Positions 1-5,741 of a stretch of DNA of 6,611 nt are shown piece by piece. The position numbers and the translations under genes are program-made. A model generated the notes under the pieces. The model did not search any database and had not been told where the DNA came from. It saw nothing but the letters and a program-made list of their open reading frames with translations. The stretch is from Muribaculaceae bacterium (GTDB taxonomy: Bacteria > Bacteroidota > Bacteroidia > Bacteroidales > Muribaculaceae), in contig VSPW01000110.1 of NCBI GenBank assembly GCA_009775535.1, positions 1-6,611 of the forward strand, in the 5' to 3' direction. Position 1 is the first letter of the stretch. Each line of letters opens with the position of its first letter.

Positions 1-54
1 ATATTATAGTGTAAAAAATGGCCTAAATCGGCATGGTGGATTGATTTTATTGTG

Positions 55-62
55 TATATTTG
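55..62 (+). promoter_or_regulatory. Candidate -7 promoter element of gdhA
   Basis: TATATTTG matches the Bacteroidota primary-sigma -7 consensus TAnnTTTG exactly. No good TTTG lies 19-21 bases upstream; the nearest is ATGG at 33-36, so the -33 half is weak. Transcription would start near 67, giving a leader of roughly 45 bases. The match is seen in the sequence; its use as a promoter is inferred. Confidence 0.55.
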
Positions 63-111
63 CCATGTTAATCTATCTAATCCAATTTAATGAACCTATT
101 TTTTATAAAAG

Positions 112-1449
112 ATGGACATTAATAGTATCATGAATGGCCTTGAGGCCAAACACCCGGGCGAAAAGGAATACCTTCAAGCTGTCCGAGAAGTGCTCATGTG
201 TGTTGAGCCTGTTTATAACCAGCATCCTGAGTTTGAGCGTAACAAGATCATTGAGCGTATGGTCGAGCCTGACCGTATTTTCACATTCCGTGTAACATGG
301 ATCGATGACAACGGTGAGGTGCAGAACAATATCGGTTATCGCGTGCAGTTCAATAATGCAATCGGCCCGTACAAAGGCGGTATACGCTTCCATGCATCTG
401 TAAACCTCTCAATCCTGAAATTCCTAGGATTTGAGCAGACTTTCAAGAATGCGCTTACTACACTTCCTATGGGAGGTGCGAAGGGTGGCAGCGATTTCTC
501 TCCACGAGGAAAAAGCGACCGTGAGATCATGCGCTTCTGCCAGGCATTTATCCTTGAATTATGGAAGAATCTAGGACCTGATCAGGATGTGCCGGCCGGA
601 GATATTGGTGTAGGTGGACGTGAGGTCGGATACATGTATGGAATGTATAAGAAACTCACCAATGAGTGTACGGGAACATTTACAGGAAAAGGATTGAGCT
701 TCGGCGGTTCACGTATCCGTCCTGAGGCTACTGGTTTCGGTGCGCTTTATTTTGTGCAGAGCATCCTGGACGCGAAGAAAGACGATATAAAAGGTAAGAC
801 AATTGCAATATCCGGATTTGGAAATGTCGCATGGGGCGCGGCCCTTAAGGCTACTGAGCTTGGAGCAAAGGTTGTGACAATTTCTGGTCCTGACGGATAT
901 ATATATGATGCAGATGGGCTTAATGGCGAAAAAATAGATTATATGCTTGAGCTTCGTGCAAGTGGCAATGATATTGTTGCTCCATATGCAGACAGATTCC
1001 CTGGATCGGTATTCCATGCCGGCAAGAAGCCATGGGAACAGAAAGTGGATATTGCTCTGCCTTGTGCAACACAGAATGAACTGAACGGTGAAGATGCCCG
1101 CCAGCTTGTCGACAATGGCGTGCAGCTGGTGGCAGAAGTCTCTAATATGGGATGTACTCCTGAGGCGATTGACACTATAATCAATGCCAAGATAACATAT
1201 GCACCAGGAAAGGCGGTCAATGCCGGAGGGGTGGCTACATCCGGACTTGAAATGAGCCAGGATGCAGAGCATCTCCAGTGGAGTGCTGCTGAAGTGGATG
1301 CAAAACTGCATTATATAATGTCAAGCATCCATGAACAGTGTGTGGCATATGGTACTGAACCCGACGGATACATCAACTACATGAAGGGTGCAAATATTGC
1401 TGGCTTCATGAAGGTTGCAGACGCCATGATGGGACAAGGTATAATATGA
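112..1449 (+). CDS. gdhA: Hexameric glutamate dehydrogenase, NAD(P)-dependent
   Basis: This enzyme interconverts glutamate and 2-oxoglutarate plus ammonia in the cytoplasm. The 445 residues match the usual length of the small hexameric (GLFV) family. The substrate and catalytic residues are all visible: K88 in GPYKGGIRFH, K112 in QTFKNAL, K124 in LPMGGAKGGSDF, D164 in PAGDIGVGG and S377 in VATSGLEMSQ. The N-terminal dimerisation/substrate domain covers about residues 55-190 and the Rossmann coenzyme domain about 200-370, with its glycine motif SGFGNVA at 234-240. The second-strand segment reads SGPDGYIYD (259-267). F236, P260 and D261 resemble NAD-specific clostridial enzymes more than the SGSGNVA/SDSDG form I recall for Bacteroides NADP enzymes, so the usual 'NADP-specific' label may be wrong. 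The ATG at 112 fits the family N-terminus and follows an A-rich stretch without Shine-Dalgarno. The gene appears monocistronic, with its own promoter and terminator. Confidence 0.96.
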   Translation: MDINSIMNGLEAKHPGEKEYLQAVREVLMCVEPVYNQHPEFERNKIIERMVEPDRIFTFRVTWIDDNGEVQNNIGYRVQFNNAIGPYKGGIRFHASVNLSILKFLGFEQTFKNALTTLPMGGAKGGSDFSPRGKSDREIMRFCQAFILELWKNLGPDQDVPAGDIGVGGREVGYMYGMYKKLTNECTGTFTGKGLSFGGSRIRPEATGFGALYFVQSILDAKKDDIKGKTIAISGFGNVAWGAALKATELGAKVVTISGPDGYIYDADGLNGEKIDYMLELRASGNDIVAPYADRFPGSVFHAGKKPWEQKVDIALPCATQNELNGEDARQLVDNGVQLVAEVSNMGCTPEAIDTIINAKITYAPGKAVNAGGVATSGLEMSQDAEHLQWSAAEVDAKLHYIMSSIHEQCVAYGTEPDGYINYMKGANIAGFMKVADAMMGQGII

Positions 1450-1489
1450 TTAGGCGTTTAGCTCAATAATACCTTTTAGGCAATTTATA

Positions 1490-1538
1490 CCGGGATGGCA
1501 TGCGGGTTGGATACCGTGGTGCCGTCCCGGATTTTTTT
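1490..1538 (+). terminator. Intrinsic terminator after gdhA
   Basis: An 11-bp stem pairs CCGGGATGGCA (1490-1500) with TGCCGTCCCGG (1520-1530), with one G-U wobble. The 19-base loop can form a further small CGG/CCG pairing (1503-1505 with 1514-1516). Seven T's follow at 1532-1538. It lies about 40 bases past the gdhA stop and separates gdhA from the next unit. Confidence 0.9.
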
Positions 1539-1550
1539 GTGCATTTCATC

Positions 1551-1578
1551 TCAACCAAAGTTTAGCCCGCTTTGTTGA
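1551..1578. repeat. Imperfect inverted repeat upstream of the YihY-family gene
   Basis: TCAAC-AAAG (1551-1555 and 1557-1560, with a bulged C at 1556) can pair with CTTTGTTGA (1570-1578) around a 9-base loop. It sits about 40 bases upstream of the -7 element at 1620. It could be a weak extra hairpin behind the gdhA terminator or a protein-binding site. A, T and chance pairing could also explain it. Confidence 0.3.
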
Positions 1579-1619
1579 AAAAAGGTATGTAGGATACTCT
1601 TATGTATCGATGAAATGTG

Positions 1620-1627
1620 TAACTTTG
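1620..1627 (+). promoter_or_regulatory. Candidate -7 promoter element of the YihY-ridA unit
   Basis: TAACTTTG is an exact match to TAnnTTTG and is followed by CA, as is common in Bacteroidales. No clear -33 TTTG lies at the usual distance. Transcription would begin around 1632-1634, only about ten bases before the ATG at 1644, so the transcript would have a very short leader if that start codon is used. Confidence 0.6.
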
Positions 1628-1643
1628 CAACCATACAAGTCAT

Positions 1644-3098
1644 ATGGACCAACAAATGAACGTCAACAAGCCGACCCGTGGTTCTGATGCCGATTCCCGT
1701 ATAGGGAAGGATGTATCTTATATAAAGCGCATGGTGCGTAAAGTCATGGGCTGGTGGATGTATGCCTCTGTTGGGGTGTGGAGTGACACCAGACAGAGCA
1801 TGGGTGTTAACCTCCTTAAGACTGTAAACCTGTCTGTACGTTCTTTTTTGAATGGGGATCTGCAGTCTCAGTCATGTGCAATGACATACCGTACCCTTTT
1901 GGCTCTTGTTCCTGCCTTGGCGTTGCTTTTTGCGATAGGGCGTGGTTTCGGTTTCCAGTCTTTGATGCAGGGCCAACTGTTTAGGATATTCCCGGCGCAG
2001 CATGATGTCATAGAGCAGGCTTTGGGTTTTGTCGACAAATATCTGTCTACGGCATCTGAAGGTCTTTTTGTGGGCATTGGCCTGGTTGTATTGCTGTGGA
2101 CTATAATATCTTTGATAAGCAATATTGAAGATATATTTAATAATATATGGGGTGTGCGTCAGGGCCGCTCGATGTGGCGTAAGATAACCGATTACACAGC
2201 GATGATGCTGATTCTGCCTGTGTTGATGGTGTGCGCCAGCGGTCTACAGATTCTTATGACCAATACCTTGCAGACATTCTTGCATTTCCAGTTCCTTTCG
2301 CCCTTAGTGTCGGTAATAGTTGAGATTGGTTCATGCGCGTTGACATGGATGTTCTTTACCGCCGTATATATGCTTATCCCGAATACGCGTGTCAAGTTTA
2401 AAAATGCATGCGTTGCTGGTGTGATTTCGGGTACAGGATTCCTTCTATTGCAATGGCTTTTTGTCTCAGGACAGATGTATGTGGCAAGATACAACGCCAT
2501 TTATGGGAGCTTTTCATTTTTGCCGTTATTGTTGGTTTGGTGTCAGTTGGCATGGCTGGTGACAATTTCAGGAGCAGTCTTGTGCTATTCATCGCAGAGT
2601 ATATTCCAGTTCAGTTTTGATAATGATATACATAATATATCAGAAGATTATAGGGAGAAGATAACTCTGGCGATAGCTGCGGTGGTCACCCAATGCTATG
2701 TCCGTAAGATGCCTCCGCCTACCGTACTATCTATTGTTACTGATTATGAGATACCGATACGTTTGGTTACACAGATTACTGACCGGCTGGTTGAGGCGCA
2801 TGTGCTGTCGCAGGTCATCATTGACAAGGAGGCTGAAATAATAGGATTCCAGCCGGCTCAACCTACCGGAGGTCTGACTGTCAGCTATGTTAGGTCTGCA
2901 TTGGGCTCAATAGGATCTTCCGGTTTCGTCCCTCGTTTCCACATGCGATTCAAAGGTGTTGAATCCGTTGTCGACCAGATAAACCGAAGCGTGATTGCAT
3001 CGGTGCATGATTTGAAGCTTGAGGATATACAATTGGATTTGATTGATGCGTCCGGCCGTAAGGCGGTACAAAATAGGCCATCGCAGGAAAGAAATTAA
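1644..3098 (+). CDS. YihY/BrkB-family inner-membrane protein
   Basis: This is a polytopic membrane protein of the YihY (formerly 'ribonuclease BN') / BrkB family, whose molecular function is not firmly known; the old RNase BN name is an error for this family. Of 484 residues, about 1-70 are cytoplasmic and polar. Six hydrophobic helices follow at roughly 80-100, 138-160, 184-206, 218-246, 254-276 and 288-312. Family-like segments include SCAMTYRTLLALVPALALLF (77-96) and NAIYGSFSFLPLLLVWCQLAW (split over 284-304). A soluble C-terminal part follows: residues 335-400 look like a winged-helix-type fold (ITLAIAAVV, then PPTVLSIVTDYEIP, then a hydrophobic strand), then a tail of about 80 residues I cannot assign. 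The start could instead be the ATG at 1656 (Met5). The ridA start is 39 bases beyond the stop with no terminator between, so co-transcription is likely. Confidence 0.9.
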   Translation: MDQQMNVNKPTRGSDADSRIGKDVSYIKRMVRKVMGWWMYASVGVWSDTRQSMGVNLLKTVNLSVRSFLNGDLQSQSCAMTYRTLLALVPALALLFAIGRGFGFQSLMQGQLFRIFPAQHDVIEQALGFVDKYLSTASEGLFVGIGLVVLLWTIISLISNIEDIFNNIWGVRQGRSMWRKITDYTAMMLILPVLMVCASGLQILMTNTLQTFLHFQFLSPLVSVIVEIGSCALTWMFFTAVYMLIPNTRVKFKNACVAGVISGTGFLLLQWLFVSGQMYVARYNAIYGSFSFLPLLLVWCQLAWLVTISGAVLCYSSQSIFQFSFDNDIHNISEDYREKITLAIAAVVTQCYVRKMPPPTVLSIVTDYEIPIRLVTQITDRLVEAHVLSQVIIDKEAEIIGFQPAQPTGGLTVSYVRSALGSIGSSGFVPRFHMRFKGVESVVDQINRSVIASVHDLKLEDIQLDLIDASGRKAVQNRPSQERN

Positions 3099-3137
3099 AG
3101 ATTATCAGAAATTTAACATATTATAGAAATAGAAACA

Positions 3138-3512
3138 ATGAAAAAAGTTATCGCAACTAACGCCGCTCCCGGGGCTATTGGCCCTTACAGCCAGGCAATC
3201 GACACAGGTTCAATGGTATTTGCTTCAGGTCAGATACCCATTAACCCTGCTACCGGAGAAATTCCGGAAGGCATTACGGCCCAGACAGAACAGGCAATAG
3301 CCAACGTTAAGGCAATTCTTGCAGAGGCAGGCCTTACTGTCGATAATGTCGTAAAGACCACTGTATTCCTGGCAGATATGAGCCTTTTTGGCCCGATGAA
3401 CGAGGTATATGCCGCTAATTTTACTGCACCATATCCGGCTAGGTCAGCTGTCGCCGTACGTGAGTTGCCGAAACAGGTGCTTGTCGAGATTGAAGTCATC
3501 GCAGTCAGATAA
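3138..3512 (+). CDS. ridA: RidA family enamine/imine deaminase
   Basis: RidA (YjgF/YER057c/UK114 family) hydrolyses reactive 2-aminoacrylate and related enamines/imines released by PLP enzymes such as serine/threonine dehydratase, protecting other PLP enzymes in the cytoplasm. The 124 residues are typical for this trimeric small protein. The substrate-pocket residues of active members are present: Y17 in AIGPYSQ, S30-G31 in ASGQIP, R102 in YPARSAV (the carboxylate-binding arginine) and E117 in VLVEIEV. The C-terminal family signature runs from about P100 to E119. It aligns with the E. coli protein almost end to end, with a shorter loop before PARS. The ATG at 3138 follows an A-rich stretch (GAAATAGAAACA) without Shine-Dalgarno, and I see no TAnnTTTG in the 39 bases before it, so it is probably transcribed with the YihY-family gene. 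A strong terminator follows. Confidence 0.96.
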   Translation: MKKVIATNAAPGAIGPYSQAIDTGSMVFASGQIPINPATGEIPEGITAQTEQAIANVKAILAEAGLTVDNVVKTTVFLADMSLFGPMNEVYAANFTAPYPARSAVAVRELPKQVLVEIEVIAVR

Positions 3513-3525
3513 TATCAACGCCGTA

Positions 3526-3565
3526 ATAAAAAAGGCCGTACATTTCCGTGTACGGCCTTTTTTAT
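3526..3565. terminator. Strong, potentially bidirectional terminator after ridA
   Basis: A perfect inverted repeat has a core GGCCGTACA (3534-3542) pairing with TGTACGGCC (3549-3557) around the loop TTTCCG. It extends through six A-T pairs (A at 3528-3533, T at 3558-3563) and two more pairs outside. The T tract on the + strand ends transcription of ridA. The matching A run gives a T tract on the other strand, so it could work in both directions, though no convergent gene is present. Confidence 0.93.
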
Positions 3566-3570
3566 AAATT

Positions 3571-3598
3571 ATCGGTTATTTGTAGAAATCTCACCGAT
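3571..3598. repeat. Inverted repeat ATCGGT-N16-ACCGAT at promoter three
   Basis: ATCGGT (3571-3576) is the exact reverse complement of ACCGAT (3593-3598). With one mismatch the pairing extends three further bases each way (3567-3602). The repeat encloses the -33 TTTG at 3579-3582 and ends six bases before the -7 element. It could be an operator or a small hairpin; neither can be shown from sequence alone. Confidence 0.4.
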
Positions 3599-3612
3599 TA
3601 TTGCTAAATTTG
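3579..3612 (+). promoter_or_regulatory. Candidate promoter of the small membrane protein-dxs-trkA operon
   Basis: TTTG at 3579-3582 (-33) and TAAATTTG at 3605-3612 (-7, exact TAnnTTTG) are separated by 22 bases, slightly longer than usual. This is the best two-part promoter in the window. The start would lie near 3617, giving a leader of about 40 bases before the ATG at 3657. It sits directly after the ridA terminator, which fits a new transcription unit. Confidence 0.7.
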
Positions 3613-3656
3613 CGTTTACATTTTGATTTTGAAAACATATACCATACACCACATTG

Positions 3657-3839
3657 ATGAAAGCTTCAGTAATAGCCCGTTTTATCGTAATAGGTCTGTT
3701 GTGGGCAGTTGTCTGTGCCATGTTGCTTGTACGCACGGAGCAGATTACCTTATATACGATATTTGTGATTGCCGCATCGGGAGTAGTGGTGTTTGTGCCT
3801 ATGTATAAGAAATATGTCAAGAATGACAAACGCAGATAA
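3657..3839 (+). CDS. Small two-helix membrane protein, function unknown
   Basis: I do not recognise a named family. The 60-residue product has two hydrophobic stretches, about residues 5-25 (VIARFIVIGLLWAVVCAMLL and on) and 29-50 (ending VVVFVPMY), joined by a short polar turn RTEQ. A basic C-terminus, YKKYVKNDKRR, follows, so both ends probably lie in the cytoplasm with a hairpin in the membrane. The frame is open from a TTG at 3654, but the ATG at 3657 is the better start. Support for it being real comes from the promoter placed before it, its membrane-protein-like composition, and its position. Its last 17 bases overlap the dxs start, suggesting co-transcription and translational coupling. 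It could be a small accessory or stability factor for a membrane partner, but nothing in the sequence shows which. Confidence 0.75.
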   Translation: MKASVIARFIVIGLLWAVVCAMLLVRTEQITLYTIFVIAASGVVVFVPMYKKYVKNDKRR

Positions 3840-5736
3840 AGATAACCGTTATACTTTGCTGGGCAATATTGATACGCCCGCACAATTGCGTGAATTGCCG
3901 GTAGGGCAATTGCCGCAGTTATGTGGTGAAATCCGGCAGTTCCTTATAGAGGCTCTTTCATCAAACCCCGGGCATTTCGCTTCCAGCATGGGGGCTGTAG
4001 AGCTTACTGGGGCGTTACACTATGTTTTTGACACGCCTTACGACCGTCTTGTATGGGACGTTGGCCATCAGGCATACGGCCATAAGCTCCTTACGGGACG
4101 TAGGGATAGTTTTGCCACGAACCGCAAGTTGGGTGGATTGAGTGGCTTCCCGAATCCTGAGGAAAGCGAATATGATACCTTCACGGCCGGACATGCCTCA
4201 AATTCAATCTCTGCCGCCCTTGGAATGGCTATCGCTTCTGAACTTAAGGCAGAGTCACCACGGCGTAATGTCGTGGCGGTGATAGGTGATGCCTCGATAA
4301 GTGGCGGGCTGGCGTTTGAAGGCATAAACAATGCAGCCAACAGCCGTAACAACCTTTTGATAATTCTGAACGACAATGACATGTCAATCGACCGTAATGT
4401 CGGTTCTCTGAATACGTACCTGGCACACCTTACAGCATCTAAGGGTTATAATAATTTCCGCTACAAGACATTCCAGACCCTGAAACGGTGGCATATGGTC
4501 ACCGACCGTCAGCGTGGTCCTATAATTAGGTTCAATAATAGCCTGAAATCATTGCTTTCCCGTAATCAGAATATTTTTGAAGGGCTTAATATAAGGTACT
4601 TTGGTCCATTTGACGGACATGATGTGTGCCGTCTGGTTCATGTACTGAATGAAATAAAGAATCTGGAAGGTCCTCGTATCCTTCATGTACGTACTGTGAA
4701 AGGACGTGGATTCAAGCCTGCCGAAGATAATCCGGCTATATGGCATGCTCCAGGACGATTCAATCCTGTTACAGGGGAGCGTGAAGTGCAAGAATCAACC
4801 GGATGTCTAAAATATCAGGATGTTTTTGGCCGGACATTGTTGGAGCTTGCACGCCGTGACAGCCGGATTGTTGGCATTACAGCAGCCATGCCGTCAGGTA
4901 CGTCGATGTCAGTGATGCAGGAGCAATTGCCGGACAGGGTGTTTGATGTTGGAATTTCAGAAGGTCATGCAGTCACGTTTGCCGGCGGATTGGCTAAGGA
5001 CGGTATGTTGCCTTTCTGTGTCATATATTCCAGTTTCCTGCAAAGGGGATTCGACCAGATTATACACGATGTGGCAATTCAAGGTTTGCCTGTCACCATA
5101 TGTATCGACCGTGCAGGGCTGGTCGGGGAAGACGGGGTAACCCATCATGGTGCATTCGACCTGGCATATTTGAGGCCAGTCCCGAACCTCACTATTGCGT
5201 CTCCGCGCGATGAACATTCATTGCGGCGTCTTATGGCGACTGCCGCACAGGGCACACACGGACCTATGGCCATAAGGTATCCTCGTGGTTCTGGCCATAT
5301 GCGTCAATGGGAGTGTCCGCTTGAGCCTATTGCTGTAGGTAAGGGGGAATGTTTGACGGAAGGTTCGGACGTAGCGGTTATTTCGATTGGCCCGATCGCC
5401 TCGGAGGTTTCTAAGGCGATAAAGGCGGTCAATGCCGATGGCATATCTGTGGCCCATTACGATATGATATTCCTAAAGCCGATAGACAACGGTTTACTTA
5501 AGTCTGTGGCCTCCATGGATTGTCCGATAATAACTGTTGAGGATGGCACTGTGAATGGTGGGCTCGGATCTGCTGTAATTGAATGGCTTTCTGACAATGG
5601 ACTTGAGAGGCGGGTGTCCCGTATTGGGATTCCGGACCGGTTTATCCCCCAGGGGACTGTCCCGCAGTTATATAAAATGTGTGGGATGGATGCCGCATCA
5701 ATTGCAGATGTCATCCGTTCTGTCGTAAAATCTTGA
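3823..5736 (+). CDS. dxs: 1-deoxy-D-xylulose-5-phosphate synthase
   Basis: Dxs condenses pyruvate with glyceraldehyde 3-phosphate, releasing CO2, to make DXP. This is the first step of the MEP isoprenoid pathway and a source for thiamine and PLP. It is a cytoplasmic, thiamine diphosphate- and Mg-dependent homodimer. From the ATG at 3823 it has 637 residues, normal for the family. The N-terminal domain (about 11-285) shows H51 in NPGHFASS, the ThDP motif GDASISGG (155-162) ending in LNDND (182-186), and GPFDGHD (261-267). The pyrimidine-binding domain (about 329-490) has catalytic E380 in ISEGHAVTF, Y402, R408, DRAG (429-432) and H441 in THHGAFD. RYPRG at 485-489 carries the phosphate-binding arginine. 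The C-terminal transketolase domain covers about 505-625. An in-frame ATG at 3814 would add three residues. The start overlaps the small membrane gene by 17 bases, and trkA begins five bases after the stop. Confidence 0.97.
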   Translation: MTNADKDNRYTLLGNIDTPAQLRELPVGQLPQLCGEIRQFLIEALSSNPGHFASSMGAVELTGALHYVFDTPYDRLVWDVGHQAYGHKLLTGRRDSFATNRKLGGLSGFPNPEESEYDTFTAGHASNSISAALGMAIASELKAESPRRNVVAVIGDASISGGLAFEGINNAANSRNNLLIILNDNDMSIDRNVGSLNTYLAHLTASKGYNNFRYKTFQTLKRWHMVTDRQRGPIIRFNNSLKSLLSRNQNIFEGLNIRYFGPFDGHDVCRLVHVLNEIKNLEGPRILHVRTVKGRGFKPAEDNPAIWHAPGRFNPVTGEREVQESTGCLKYQDVFGRTLLELARRDSRIVGITAAMPSGTSMSVMQEQLPDRVFDVGISEGHAVTFAGGLAKDGMLPFCVIYSSFLQRGFDQIIHDVAIQGLPVTICIDRAGLVGEDGVTHHGAFDLAYLRPVPNLTIASPRDEHSLRRLMATAAQGTHGPMAIRYPRGSGHMRQWECPLEPIAVGKGECLTEGSDVAVISIGPIASEVSKAIKAVNADGISVAHYDMIFLKPIDNGLLKSVASMDCPIITVEDGTVNGGLGSAVIEWLSDNGLERRVSRIGIPDRFIPQGTVPQLYKMCGMDAASIADVIRSVVKS

Positions 5737-5741
5737 AAATA

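Noticed and set aside
1..54. Possible end of an upstream gene or terminator at the window edge
   Set aside because: Only a three-base-pair GCC/GGC hairpin is present and no coding frame can be supported in so short a stretch.
90..122. Ten-codon upstream frame (MNLFFIKDGH) overlapping the gdhA start
   Set aside because: It is too short to distinguish from chance in AT-rich leader sequence and contains no run of regulatory codons or attenuator hairpin.
709..1311. Open frame of about 200 codons on the - strand inside gdhA
   Set aside because: It is antisense to a fully conserved enzyme, has a Cys/His/Ser-rich composition without domain signs, and lacks a promoter. It is a by-product of gdhA codon use.
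2408..2620. Seventy-codon + strand frame within the YihY-family gene
   Set aside because: It is out of frame within a continuous, well-supported membrane protein and has no independent signals.
3623..3808. Sixty-one-codon + strand frame overlapping the small membrane gene
   Set aside because: The alternative frame at 3657-3839 has clear membrane-helix composition and a better-placed ATG; this one is rich in Cys and His without pattern.
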